In this document: piece after piece, positions 9,873 through 21,945 of the stretch
Position numbering within the stretch: the first letter of the stretch is position 1
How the letters are laid out: each line of letters starts with the position of its first letter
Assembly (NCBI GenBank): GCA_002007465.1
Contig: LNAC01000851.1
Coordinates: forward strand, 513,259-577,258
From: Ailurus styani
Lineage: Eukaryota; Chordata; Mammalia; Carnivora; Ailuridae
DNA: 64,000 nt
Reading direction: 5' to 3'
Made by a program: the position numbers and the translations under genes
The notes under the pieces: generated by a model
The model's input: the letters and a program-made list of their open reading frames with translations, nothing else
Databases searched by the model: none
Told to the model about the DNA's origin: nothing

Positions 9873-10460
9873 GCGGATTTCTTCTAGGAAGGGCCAGATA
9901 GTAAAACTTCAGGCTTTGTGGGCCAGATAGTAACACTTCAGGCTTTGTGGGCCAGATGGTCTCTGTTACAACAACCCACCTCCGCAGCTGTAGCCTGAAA
10001 GCAGCATACACAGTGTGCAAATGAGTGAGCGTGGCTGTTTCAAAGCAACCTTACGTATAGAAACTGAAATTTGAATTCCATATAATTTTTATATGTCCTG
10101 ATCTATGGTATAGGATTCTTTTCATTCTTTTCAACCAAAATGACAAAAATCATTCTTTTTTTTTTTTTTTTTTTTTTTAAAATTTTTTTTTTTTTTTTTT
10201 TTGACACAGAGAGAGAGANAGAGAGAGAGATTACAAGTAGGCAGAGAGGCAGGCAGAGAGAGAGAGGGGAGAGGAGGAAGCAGGCTCCCTGCTGAGCCGA
10301 GAGCCCGATGTGGGCCTCGATCCCAGGACCCTGGGATCATGACCTGAGCCGAAGGCAGCGGCTTTAACCCACTGAGCCACCCAGGCGCCCGACAAAAATC
10401 ATTCTTAACTCATGGGCCACGTGAAAATAGGAGGCCAGCCAGATTTGACCCATGGGCCAT
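9873..10460 (+). repeat. Ancient repeat split by a SINEC, with internal tandem duplication
   Basis: The phrases ggttggcggatttcttctag, ggaagggccagatagtaaaa, ggctttgtgggccagat and gccagccagatttgacccat match an old family also seen at 29495-29705. The element is interrupted at 10142-10406 by a SINEC and its target duplication. Bases 9891-9919 are repeated at 9920-9948 with one mismatch. Confidence 0.65.
10158..10390 (-). repeat. SINEC, minus strand, with one undetermined base
   Basis: Reversed full-length SINE with two T-runs at its A-tail end and an N at 10219 in the GA-rich part. The perfect 16-bp target duplication GACAAAAATCATTCTT is at 10142-10157 and 10391-10406. Young insertion. Confidence 0.96.
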
Positions 10461-11122
10461 CCTCTGCCACCCCCTGTCTAGTGTGTTTGCTTTTTGGGCA
10501 AAATCATTTCATTCATGGAGGAAGGGACACAGCCTACAAGATGCACCCCCTGCCAGGGGTCTGGCGACAGCCAACCCCCACAGTGATGGCCTCCACGCTG
10601 TTTTTCAAGGCTAAGCTGATTGTGACTTCAGGTGGATTTACGGGTGAGTGACCCAGAGGGTCTGGCTCTCTTTCCCGATTTGTTAAAATGTTCCCCCTCT
10701 GCTAATGGCAACTCTGTCCCAGACACTCACTATCCAGAGGAAGTGGATAGTAAGGAAGAAACTGCAATTGGATATTTTTGCCCAGACACGGGAAGAAAAG
10801 AGTAATGTGCCCCCAGAATTTTTACACCCAACCCAGGGCTGGTGCCTTCTCCAGATGTGCCGCCGAGCATTACCTTAATATGTCTGCACGATTTGTTGTT
10901 AAACAGTGGCATATCCTGTAGGAAATACTGTGGCTCATTTTGTCAGATGACAGTTGTCTTCCAAGTTGCTTGACAAATGAATAGCTCTTTAAACCAGGGA
11001 AGGGTTGTCCAGCCAGTTGCAATGAAACTGAAATCCCTGCAGACAATGCACATGTTTTGGGTTCATCTGAAGTTACCTGCTGGCTGAGAAATTTCACCAG
11101 AGGGTAAAGATAAGCACAAGGA

Positions 11123-11238
11123 TAGGGTGGATGGGTTATGGACATTGGGGAGGGTTTGTGCTTTGGTGAATGCTGTGAAAGATGTAAGCCTGATGATTCA
11201 CAGACCTGTACCCCTGGGGCAAAGAATAAAAAAAAAAA
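11123..11238 (+). mobile_element. Very short 5'-truncated LINE-1 insertion
   Basis: Only about the last 100 bases of L1 plus an A-tail: gggtggatgggttatggaca ... gatgattcacagacctgtac ... aataaaaaa. The perfect 17-bp target duplication AAAGATAAGCACAAGGA is at 11106-11122 and 11239-11255. The tail matches the other young L1 copies in the window. Confidence 0.93.
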
Positions 11239-11279
11239 AAAGATAAGCACAAGGAGATGGAAAGAAGCAGAATGTGTTC

Positions 11280-11600
11280 TAAGGAGTGAAGATCTCTGCT
11301 CTGTTGTCATTGAAATTGGGTAAGGACAAGGTGAGAAGGGCCACATTCCCTTGGGGGGAAGCTGCTTTCAGGAAGTAACTATGACACAAAATCTGAATAA
11401 CTTGAGAGAACCGGCCAGGGGGAAATTGGGGCAGTATGGAGCATTCCAGGCAGAAGGAACAGGCAGTACAAAGGCCCTGAGGTAGAGATGGCACTTGACA
11501 TGTTGGAGAGACAGAAGCAAGTCCAGTGTAAGTGGAGCAGAGTGAGCGTAGGGGAGGGTCCCATGCTTTGAGAGACATTTGGGAGGCTAGACAGGGTCAG
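11280..11600 (-). repeat. Old L2-like repeat, reversed
   Basis: Phrases such as gagcattccaggcagaagga, acaggcagtacaaaggccct and gaggtagagatggcacttga are typical of a very common old mammalian LINE-derived repeat. Related stretches lie at 19730-20050, 27830-28170 and 62489-62780. Family assignment is uncertain. Confidence 0.45.
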
Positions 11601-12451
11601 GTCATGTGGATGCCCATCAGACAATAAAATAATGATGATATTCAAACTTACATGACAAATGGATTTAGAAAATGATGTTTTTGATGACTTTTATGAGAGA
11701 TTCAGCAGCATGAGTTTTAATCCTGGGCCCTAAGTTTTAAGGACCTCTTAGCCTTGGCTAATTATAATGTAAACAGATATCCAGTTCTTCAATAGCCCCC
11801 AGTAGTTCACTTTAAATATCCTACCTTGCAGACTACTTGCCATCTCAGACATTGTGTCGAGCCAAGCCAGTGCCCTCAGAGTCCTTGTCCCTGAAGGTGC
11901 CCTCCTTCAAAGGCAGATGATTCTGTCTCAGATGCACACATCCCATCACCCTTCCCATTGGAAATGATGTCCCTTCTTCCAGGTGTGTCTCATTCAGAAT
12001 TCCTCTCTGGACCTGCCCCAGCACCACCATCAAATGGGACCTCTCTCCACAGCCTTTGTTTCTATCTCACTCACAGCCCTTATCCTAATCTTGAACTTGC
12101 GTCATCTTCTTAAGTGATGCATATAAGAGAGACGCTGTTGGCCACTGAAAGGACTTCATCCATTAGGTGGTCACAGAGTTCCAGATAATCTTCTGACGGT
12201 TTTATGAGTGTTGCTGTCAGTCAGGCCCTTATGAAGGGACTCATATCAACCAGATTCACAGGAGTTTGATGTCTATGCTAGAATGTCAACAGGTGGTAGT
12301 AAGATATTCAAGTGCCAGATAGAAAACATACTTATTCTGAACAATTTGTGCTCTATTTTCCTGGAGAAAGATCTCATATGGGAGATATTCTGTTTTTCAG
12401 TTTTTGTTTTTGTTGTTTGTTTGTTTTTGGTTTTTTTTTGAGGAGGGGTGT

Positions 12452-12645
12452 CTTTTTCTTTTAAGATTTTATTTATTTATTTGACACAAAGAGATCAGAT
12501 CACAAGTAGGCTGAGAGGCAGGCAGAGAGAGAGAGAGGAGGAAGCAGGTTCCCTGCTGAGCAGAGAGCCTGATACGGGCCTCAATCCCAGGACCCTGAGA
12601 TCATGACCTGAGTCGAAGGCAGAGGCTTTAGCCCATTGAGCCATT
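12452..12645 (-). repeat. SINEC, minus strand, degraded head
   Basis: AAGATTTTATTTATTTATTT, a GA-rich part and the reversed B-box region are clear. The expected end gagccacccaggcgcc is replaced by gagccattgagtgtgtgaac, so the SINE head is truncated or rearranged. Confidence 0.88.
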
Positions 12646-12654
12646 GAGTGTGTG

Positions 12655-12860
12655 AACTAACACAAAATGTTAGTTTCAGATGTATAGCATAGTGATTCCA
12701 CAAGTCTCTATGCTGTGCTGTGCTCACCACAAGTGTGGCTGCCATCTATGACCATACAACGCTATTACAGTACCATTGACTATACTCCCTATGCTGTGCC
12801 TTCTGTCCCCATGGCTTCTTCATTCCACAACTGCAGCCAGTACCTCCTAAAGGTAGGAGG
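12655..12860. repeat. Old LINE-1-derived fragment
   Basis: The phrases gttagtttcagatgtatagc, atagtgattccacaagtctc and ccatctatgaccatacaacg parallel those at 44199-44410, an old L1-type untranslated segment. Family naming is from memory and not certain. Confidence 0.5.
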
Positions 12861-12869
12861 TATTTGGGG

Positions 12870-13430
12870 AGCCCCATGAGCACCCTCAAGTTCACTGACT
12901 CACCAGGAGTATTCACAGGACTCCGTGGTGGGTTTTAGTCATGGGCAAGGTTCATTATAGCAAAGGATGTGGAATAAAGACAGAGTAGTGGAAAAATGAA
13001 ATGCATCAAGAGAAATCAAGAGAGGTCAGATGCGGGCTTCCAACTCCTCCCCCTCCCGGTCACATAAGATGTGCTTTCTCTCTCGCAGTAAACTATAGGG
13101 CCATGTGTGAAGTATCTACGGAAGTCCACTGGAGCCTGAGGCTTTTACACAGGGTTGGTCAGGGGGCATATTCCTGTTCAATGAACAGCCATGATAGCAG
13201 AACTCAGAATCCCAACCCAGACACCAGATATACATCATAAAGCTTGCTAACCAATCCTGACAAGCTGGTAGAGCAAGCCCCATTGCTTCTGGAGCACAGA
13301 ACAACATCATCCATCAGTAACATAAAGAACATTCCAAGGGCCACATTCTTGGAGACTGGCTAAAGGTCAGTCATGGTTCTAGGCTCCCCTAGAGGCATGC
13401 AAAGATTAAGTCACCAGACCTGCTGCATGA
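12870..13430. repeat. Ancient interspersed repeat (family not named)
   Basis: Gagcaccctcaagttcactg, ttcattatagcaaaggatgt and aagggccacattcttggaga are recognisable parts of an old dispersed repeat of about 550 bp. The overlapping short open frames are incidental. Confidence 0.5.
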
Positions 13431-13504
13431 ATACATTCTGTGTAGAAGATCAAATTAGAATTTATATGTTAGAATAAGTATCACTTCTACTATATCACAT
13501 ACAA

Positions 13505-14000
13505 CCTCCAAAATTTCACTGGGGTAGACCAACAAGGATTTATTTCTTGCCCCAAATCCATTGCAGATATTTCCATCCTGGCAGCTTCCATGGCTCTCCA
13601 AACAGAAACTCAGGGATTGGGGCTTATTTCATCCTGCGGTTCTATCCTCTTGGAGTCCTTCTCCAATAGACACACAGAAAGTAGAGAAAACAAGCTCATG
13701 GAAGATGATGTAGATCTTTTTCTGACAAGGACAGAAGATGGTGGTTATCCTGCCTGCTCCCACCCATTATCCAGATGAGCAAATGTTCCCACCAAGATGC
13801 AATAAGGATCCAGGACACGTGTTTAGCTGTGCATCCAGGAAGGAGAAGAGATGCGAGTGTCAGTGGACACTAGCAGCCTCTAGAGTCTGGGGTGTCAGGT
13901 TGAGAGTGGGAGCCAACAAGAGGGTTTGCTGGACAACCTTTTACTGGAGCCATTGAATCACTATTTTCTGAGGCATCAACCCATGGTTGTAGGGTTTTTC
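13505..14000. repeat. Probable ancient interspersed repeat
   Basis: The start ccaacaaggatttatttctt and the middle ctgcggttctatcctcttgg resemble an old mammalian dispersed repeat. No gene is visible. Confidence 0.4.
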
Positions 14001-14305
14001 TCCCCACCATGACAACCATGCTGGGGCACATTGACCAATCCTGCCTCTTTGAGCTCCTTTTACTGGGTCATATGTAGACCCTCCCTATCCCAGTTAATAC
14101 ACCTTTCCTCTACTTAAGTTGAGAATGATACTATCGATTGTATTGAATCTCTCTCATTAAAGTGACTGCTTCCTTAAAATACAAGTTCACCTTGATTCTG
14201 TTTTGCCATTCCTCACATAATCTTTTGGGTTTTTCTACAGTCAAGTCATCTTAACTCGACATTGTTATTCCTTTTTTCTGATTATAAAAATAGCTCATGG
14301 TCTTT

Positions 14306-14494
14306 TTTTAAATTTTTATTTATTTGACAGAGAGAGAGAGATAACAAGTAGGCAGAGAGGCAGGCAGAGAGAGAGAGAGAGAAGCAGGCTTCCCACTGAG
14401 CAGAGAGCCCGATGCAGAGCTCGATCCCAGGACCCTGAGATCATGACCTGAGCCTAAGGCAGAGGCTTAACCCACTGAGCTGCCAGGACACCCC
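14306..14494 (-). repeat. SINEC, minus strand
   Basis: Reversed SINE with a moderately decayed head (gagctgccaggacacccc). The 15-bp target duplication tagctcatgg(t/c)cttt-type is at 14291-14305 and 14495-14509. Confidence 0.92.
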
Positions 14495-14529
14495 TAGCTC
14501 ATGGCCTTTATTGAAAATTAGAGAAACTC

Positions 14530-14780
14530 TAATTACAGAACACTCTGGAGCAGTGCCTGCCCAATTGAACTTTCTATAATGATGGAAGTATTCTATATTA
14601 TACTGTCAAATATAGTAGCCACTAGGTCCACAAGACTTTTTAAGAACTTGAAATGTGGTTGGTTTAAGTGAAGACCTGGATTTTTTATTTTAATTTCATT
14701 TTAATTAATTTCAGTTTATGTAGCCACATGTGGCCTGTGGCTGCCCATGCAACTCTGCAGGTTCAGAGGATCCAATAAAA
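14530..14780. repeat. hAT-like nonautonomous DNA transposon fossil
   Basis: The phrases caattgaactttctataatg, atatagtagccactaggtcc and gtagccacatgtggcctgtg match a family also present at 31546-31742, 35010-35160 and 48030-48195 ('tgtccaatagaactttctgtgatgatgg ... gccacatgtggctagtggc'). Confidence 0.6.
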
Positions 14781-16470
14781 ATCATGCATAGTTCAATCTG
14801 TAAATATCAGTTGCTAATATTTTAGCATATTTTTCTTTCCACTTTGGTTCACATAGCTGAGACTTCATTGTACAATAGCTTTTATTACTCCTTGTGATAG
14901 CAAACACATTTTCCTTAAAATCTTACAGAAACATGATCTTTAAAGGCAACCTCATATTTCTAGTTACACCAAAATTTACTTAACCATGCTGCTGCTGTTA
15001 GACACATATAGCTTCAAGATTTTCATGATGTGACATACATCTTTGTATATTGATCTTACAGATTTTAGAGATCTATAAAAATTCTACATAAAACTGTATT
15101 TGTATTTGAAGTTATTTTCCCAAAGCTGGAGTTGTTACATAGAATATGAACACTTTGAAGCACTTTGCACATCCCTAATTATTTTTCCAAATGATGGTAT
15201 TCCTTACATTTTTGTCTTCATTTCATTTCTGAGATTTGGAGGACGGCCTCATGGCACTCTCCTATTCCTTTTTTCTTTTTTTAACACAGGCTTTATCCCG
15301 ACATTCTGACCACAGGAAGCTCCATGAGGGTGAGCGTCCTCATGGCACAAAGTGTGCGGCATGTATATACTTGAGCCATGAAAAAAGTGTCAAATAATGG
15401 GAATAGCACAACCTCACTTCCTCTGGAAGTACTACTAGTGACCCTCTGTCATTATTTAATCATACTTAGTCTTGGCTGTCTCCCTTCCTCCACAGGCTGC
15501 TCCTTGCAGTGTTCCATTTCTCATTTCATGGTCCACATTTAGATTCCATCTTCATTGGTACACCAGACTCTGCCTAGCCTCTGTGCCCCTTAACCCAGCT
15601 CAGAGCACTGGGTGTGGATCTGTTGAGTTCTCCAGCAAATCCACCTGGTGTATTCCTCTGTTTTGTTTCCTCACTTATGTCTTATCAACGGTATGGAAAA
15701 GTAAAATTCAGACTTGTGTGAATTTTAACTACTTTTTGTTGCCTCTGGTGAAGACTAGAGAGTAGGCTAAAGAGCAGGCAGCAAAAAAGATGAAAAGAAA
15801 CTGCTCCAAATATCCTGGAAAATTGATCCATGAATAATAGACTTTTACCACACTGACTCTCTCCAGCAGCGGGGGATGCACAAACAGGGGCAGGGGATGA
15901 ACATTCTTCCAGTGTCCCTATGATCCATTGATCCATTGTATTTATTTTTTCTTTACTGTGGTTACAACATACAATCATATAAGGTAAAATCAAAACCTTT
16001 CCAAATGAACAACAACAACTCATTCTGGATGCAAACCGGTTCCTCCCCCAGCTTTGAACTCTCCCTGAATGCATATGGACATCAGACCTGAAATTCCAAT
16101 TCAGCAAAGCACACTGTGTGCCATAAATGAGCCCCAGTGATCTGCCCTCCTTTCCCGTACTTCTGACATTCTCACAACACTCTTCAGAGAGCAGGAAATT
16201 AAACATAATTCTCATTCAGTAACACCCACAGCCATGAAAACATATGCTTTTCAGGTTCCAAACTTTAGTGACAGGGTGACATCATGAAGACAAAAATTCA
16301 GGCCCTATTAAATGTTTGGCCCAAATTCATGTTTTCCATCTGCAGATGACATAATTGGGTCACTCTGGTCATTCTTCTGGGATTGTGCAAGGAGCATATC
16401 TAATGTGGTTGAAGATGGCCCTGAACTGAGGTGGAAGGGAAAATATAGGAGAAGAAACAGGTCACTTCTG

Positions 16471-16472
<2 letters not shown>

Positions 16473-16509
<37 letters not shown>

Positions 16510-18076
16510 GCCCCAGGGGTACAGGTTTGTGAATCATCAGGCTTACACCTTTCACAGCACTCACCATAGCACAAACCCTCCCCAATGTCCATAACCCATT
16601 CTCCCTGTCCCTACCCTCGCACCCCCAAGTAACCCTCAGGGTTTTTTTTGTGTGTGTGAGATTAAGAGTCTCTTATGGTTTGTCTCCTACCCAATCCCAT
16701 CTTGTTTCATTTTTTCCCTCCCTACTCCCCCATGACCCCCACCCTGCCCCTCAAGTTCCTCATATCAGAGATCATATAATAATTGTCTTTCTCTGATTGA
16801 CTTATTATATTCATTTAGTATAATACCCTCTAGTTCCATCCACATTATTGCAAATGGCAAGATTTCGTTTCTTTTGATGGCTGCATAGTATTCCATTGTA
16901 TATATATACCACCTCTTCTTTATCCATTCATCTGTTGATGGACATCTAGGTTCTTTCCATAGTTTGGCTATTGTGGACATTGCTGCTATAAACATTCGGG
17001 TGCACGTGCCCCTGAGGAACACTACCTTTGTGTCTTTAGGATAAATACCCAGTAGTGCGATTGCTGGGTCGTAGGGTAGCTCCATTTTCAACTTTTTGAG
17101 GAATCTCCATACTGTTTTCCAGAGTGGCTGCACCAGTTTGCATTCCCACCAACAGTGTAGGAGGGTTCCCCTTTCTCCGCAACCTCGCCAACATCTGTCA
17201 TTTCCTGACTTGTTGATTTTAGCCATTCTGACTGGTGTAAGGTGGTATCTCGCTGTGGTTTTAATTTGTATTTCTCTGATGCCGAGTGATGTTGAGCACT
17301 TTCTCATGTGTCTGTTGGCCATTTGGATGTCTTCTTTGGAGAAATGTCTGTTCATGTCTACTGCCCATTTCTTGACTGGGTTATTTGTTTTATGGGTGTT
17401 GAGTTTGAGAAGCTCTTTATAGATTTTGGATACTAGCCCTTTATCTGATATGTCATTTGCAAATATCTTCTCCCATTCTGTCAGTTGTCTTTTGGTTTTG
17501 TTGACTGTTTCCTTTGCTGTGCAAAAGCTTTTAATCTTGATGAAGTCCCAATAGTTCATTTTTGCCCTTGCTTCCCTTGCCTTTGGTGAGGTTCCTAGGA
17601 AGAAGTTGCTGCGGTTGAGGTCGAAGAGGTTGCTGCCTGTGTTCTCCTCGAGGATTTTGATAGATTCCTTTCTCACTTTGAGGTCTTTTATCCATTTTGA
17701 GTCTATTTTTGTGTGTGGTGTAAGGAAATGATCCAGTTTCATTTTTCTGCATGTGGCTGACCAGTTTTCCCAACACCATTTGTTGAAGAGACTGTCTTTT
17801 TCCCACTGGACATTCTTTCCTGCTTTGTCGAAGATTAGTTGACCATAGAGTTGAGGGTCCATTNTCTTTTTTCCACTGGACATTCTTTCCTGCTTTGTTG
17901 AAGATGAGTTGAGCATAGAGTTGAGGGTCCATTTCTGGGCTCTCTATTCTGTTCCACTGATCTATGTGTCTGTTTTTGTGCCACTACCATACTGTCTTGA
18001 TGATGACAGCTTTGTAATAGAGCTTGAAGTCTGTTATTGTGAGGCCACCAACTTTGGTTTTCTTTTTCAACATTCA
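16473..18076 (-). mobile_element. LINE-1 3' end, minus strand, young, with duplicated junction
   Basis: A 5'-truncated L1 of about 1.6 kb. Its A-tail appears as (TTA)n at 16473-16509 on the + strand, followed by the 3' UTR and the C-terminal part of ORF2. The reading frame on the minus strand (17916 to 16765) stays open for about 380 codons. It contains typical ORF2 phrases such as [16 protein letters not shown] and [15 protein letters not shown] roughly 70-bp piece is duplicated around an N at 17864. The 5' end breaks off near ttctttttcaacatt. No clear target duplication was found. It is not a host gene. Confidence 0.93.
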
Positions 18077-18959
18077 GGAAAAGTTTTGAGCCTAACTGAG
18101 TCAAAACATAAAGGTGAATGGTCAAGAACGAGGGAATAACAGTCAGATGAGCTGAATTAGGGAGGAACAGAGTAACAAAAGCATCCTCAGATACTAGCAG
18201 CATTGTTTAAGATGCTACTTTTTTGTATTTTACTCAGATAATTTGATCTCTTTGGTTGAGAGGGCGTTCAACAAAGAGGAAATCCCATAAGCAAAAGAAT
18301 ATCTCAAGTCCTGACCACATTCCTAGCTCTCTAGCCTTTCCACATGCTGCCCAAATACAGCATCAAACTTCATATTGCATAATCTCTCCTCCACATCCCT
18401 GTTGAACCATTCTCTTTCCTATCTTTTCTGGTAGTTATGCACCCACATGATCTACCTGCTACTGGAGTCTGAATGTAGGACCACACCACTTCATGTTTGC
18501 CATTCACACTGCACACTCTGCCATCTTACACATAGCAGGACATTTTACTTGTTTAAATAGAGAATAAACTTTATTTCCTCAAAGGTGGGGGCAAGCAACT
18601 TCTGTACATCAGTAGCTCCTGAGAGCTTTGCCATGTTTCAGCTTAGGTAAGAAAAAAAAAATTATATTCACGGTGGTGATTCTGAGTCATCAAGAAAAAG
18701 TTATGAAACATTTTCAACAAAAACAGTTAAGTTGCTGGCCTATAGAGAGAGGGACTTTAATTTTCTGGGAGACTACTTGTACAGGCTGCATCTTTGCCTC
18801 ATAATGGTAGACCAAAATAGTGGCCCAGGATTTGGCCCAACCAAGCTGTGTCTTTTGGTTTTCCTGGAAGACAAGGGTCAGAAAATAGCCATCTGGAACA
18901 AGATCAGCTCACAGAAGGGGTAAAAGGACTATGAGGGGCTTTTCTTTTCCTTTTCCATC

Positions 18960-19245
18960 TCATTCTTCAGGTATCAGCTTGGATGTCTACTGTGATCTCC
19001 CAAGCTTGAGTCACATGTTGTTCCTGTGTTTTTGAGCAACTCCCATCATAGCTTACCTTTGAACCCTTGTCTGAGTCTGCCTTAGACAGGTGATCTCCCT
19101 GAGAGCAAGAATTGTACCCATCTTATGCATTTATTGTTTGCTCTGTGCCTCGTAGTGCCTGGTACTTAGAAGGTACTCAGAAGTATTTGTTGGATGGATG
19201 CATGGATGCATGGGTAGATGGATAGATGTATGGACAGATGATCCT
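18960..19245 (+). repeat. LINE2 3' end with (TGGA)n tail
   Basis: Tgatctccctgagagcaaga, ttgtacccatcttatgcatt, gtgcctggtacttagaaggt and agtatttgttggatggatgc match the L2 3' end in order. A simple (GGAT)n tail follows at about 19190-19240. Confidence 0.75.
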
Positions 19246-19348
19246 AACTTCCCCACATTGGGTGGAAGACATGTGAACAGAACAGAATGAAGGAAAAAGA
19301 TGACCTGAAAAGAGAGCAAGGGGGAAGGAAATAAATAAGAATAGCTTA

Positions 19349-19559
19349 GGGGCACCTGGATGGCTCAGTCAGTTCAGCATGCAACTCTTGGTTTCCAGCT
19401 TAGGTCATGATTTCATGGATCATGAAATTGAGCCCCACCCTCAGTGGGGAGTCTGCATGAGATTCTCTCCCTCTGCCTCTCCCCCCATTCATGCATGCAG
19501 TTGTCCTCTCTCTCTCTCTAATAAATAAATGAATCTTTTTTTAAAGTCCTTTAAAAAAA
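19349..19559 (+). repeat. SINEC, older copy
   Basis: Ggggcacctggatggctcag head, catgaaattgagccccaccc middle, then aataaataaatgaatctttt and A-tail. The target duplication aagaa(t/g)agctta is at 19337-19348 and 19560-19571. Confidence 0.92.
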
Positions 19560-19571
19560 AAGAAGAGCTTA

Positions 19572-20060
19572 ACATTCATTGAATACCTACTGTGTGTGCC
19601 AGGGACCACCACATGGCCTCATCTAATTCTGACAGCAGCTAAATAAGGCAAGGATTATTTCTTCAACCAGTGTTGTTGTTTGTGAAGCTGCTAAATATGC
19701 AAAGAACTTGGCGAGGTGCTGTGAACACAGAATGACAAGATAGAGTAGACCCTCCGCTTTAGAACATGCACCAGGCAGGGTGGGGAAGACAGACAGTCCA
19801 TGAGTAACAAGTACATGAGTGTGCTAACTTGGTAGAACAAAAACCTCATGAAGATAATGATGTGATAGGGTGGGTGGCATGCATCACCATGGATTCTTTG
19901 GATAGGGAAGTGGGTTCTGGGCGGAGGAGTGAATGATAAAAAAGAGCTGGATGTTTGCAGGACAGGGGGAGCATTCTAGAAAGAGGAGACTGCAAGTGCC
20001 AAGGTACTAAGGCATGTTGTGTCTGAGAATAGAAGGGAAGCCAGGCGATAGAAATGTATC
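19572..20060. repeat. MIR/L2-like old repeat pieces
   Basis: Ttcattgaatacctactgtg and tcatctaattctgacagcag fit a reversed MIR start. Later phrases (aggacagggggagcattcta, gactgcaagtgccaaggtac) resemble the L2-like repeat at 11280-11600. Boundaries are unclear. Confidence 0.4.
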
Positions 20061-20479
20061 ATAATAAAAAAAATGAAATGACTGATTAAAAAAAAAAGAA
20101 ATATAGGGGTGAGGTTGGCAGGGGTTTCATTCTAAGTGCCCTGCTATCCCAGGTCCTCTCCTGCAGATCAGGCAAGCACAGCTCAGAGAGGTTGTCACAA
20201 CCAGAAATAGACAGAGAGAAGACAGTGAGACTTTTTTTTCTCCCCGGAACACCAGAGACTAAAGCAGGAGGGAGAAGACCATTACCAAAAGTAAATGGCG
20301 CCACAATACCACCATGCAAAGTTGAGGGCACAGGAGTGTGGGGGATGTCGCTGGGGTGGGATTTTAGACTGGATCCATCCCTGAGTTTGAATCTTCACTA
20401 GAAGAGTGGACAGGGTCTGTTTATAAGGTTAAAGCAAGCTCTGCAGCTTTACATAAAGAAAGAAGGACCTGACAAACCA

Positions 20480-20690
20480 TAAACCACTCTTAATCATAGG
20501 AAACAAATGGAGTGTTGCTGGAGGGGAGTGGGGTGGAAGGATGGGGTAACTGGGTGATGGACATTAAGGAGGGCATGTGATGTAGTGAGCACTGGGTATG
20601 ATTTAAGACTGATAAATCATTGGACTCTACCTTTGAAACCAATAATACATTATATGTTCATTAATTGAATTTAAAATTTTTTTAAAAGGG
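20480..20690 (+). repeat. Old LINE-1 3' end
   Basis: Cataggaaacaaatggagtg, gatggacattaaggagggca and gtagtgagcactgggtatga match the old carnivore L1 3' UTR, also seen at 54700-54890. It is short and diverged. Confidence 0.65.
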
Positions 20691-21706
20691 AAGGAGACAA
20701 CTCCTGACCCCAGATTCCCATCCTAGTAGTCCCACAGACATGGTGGCAGCTAAAATCCTTGCTGCCCTAGGCCGTGGGGCATTATATGTCTGCAGTGGGT
20801 TTCTGACTGAAGGTTGGAGGAAACATTCTGCTTATTCAGTCCCTGGGTCCCCACCTAGTTTTCGCCAGGCCCCCCTGGCCAGCCCCCAATTCCCAGACAC
20901 ACTTGGGGGGCATCTCTGTGTAACCTCATGACACGATACAGAACTCACTTGGAAAAAATAGTTTCAGGTTCATGAAAAAGCAAATTTAAAGGCTTATTTG
21001 CTATGAGTATCTTGCCTTCCCTCTTCGCCTCCAGCTTTTCCTGGGAGAGAGGCTTCATTTCTGGAAGGACACTCAGGGGCCTCCTTCCATGTAGCATGGC
21101 AGTAATCCTATGACATCTCTGTATCTCTCACATCAGAAGCTAGAAGCCCTCGTGGGTTTAACAGCCTCTTCCACCCTCACAATGGACCTGCTGACAATTC
21201 TGAAGCAATTTTTCCATCTCTACTAGATGGGGCTTCCAAGTCATAATTACTAGATAATTACCATCAAGACATCTGTTTTGTGCATAGTATTAGGTTCAGG
21301 CATTTCATAGTGAGGAACAAATGCAGTTTTACAGATTTTGACATTTCTAAGCACTTGTGGTTTGCTCAGAAGCCAGCTAGCTACCTAAGTGCCTGAAACA
21401 TTTCTAAAAGTCAGAGTTTGGAAAATGAGCACTTCTTGTCCCGTTTTTGTGATGAATGTCTGTTTCACATCCTCTAACAGAATTAAGAAGGTCACCAGGC
21501 AGGCTCCGGGAAGCCAGGACAAAACTCAGATCTCTGAACTAGGGCTGAGAAATGCAAAATGAATCCACAAAGTAATAGAGGGAGAAAGAATCTATTTTTT
21601 TTCCCAAGCCAAGAGCCTATCTGACTCCAGAATCCACAAAGGTAAAAGGAAGAGGTGATCAGAAATATTCTTATCCCATCCTTTCTGTCCAATTCATTCT
21701 TTTTCT

Positions 21707-21929
21707 TTTTTTTTCTTTTTTTTTTCTTTTTTTAAAAGATTTTATTTATTTATTTGACCGAGAGAGAGAGATTACAAGTAGGCAGAGAGGCAGGCAGAGA
21801 GACAGGGAGAGGAGGAAACAGGCTCCCTGCTGAGCAGAGAACCTGATGTGGGCCTCGATCCCAGGACACTGAGATCATGACCTGAGCCAAAAGCAGAGGC
21901 TTTAACCCACTGAGCCACCCAGGCGCCCA
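21707..21929 (-). repeat. SINEC, minus strand
   Basis: Full reversed SINE from T-rich tail to gagccacccaggcgccc. The perfect 16-bp target duplication AATTCATTCTTTTTCT is at 21691-21706 and 21930-21945. Confidence 0.97.
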
Positions 21930-21945
21930 AATTCATTCTTTTTCT

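Noticed and set aside
16765..17916. A minus-strand open frame of about 380 codons, the longest in the window.
   Set aside because: It is the C-terminal part of LINE-1 ORF2 in a 5'-truncated insertion, with A-tail and 3' UTR following; not a host gene.
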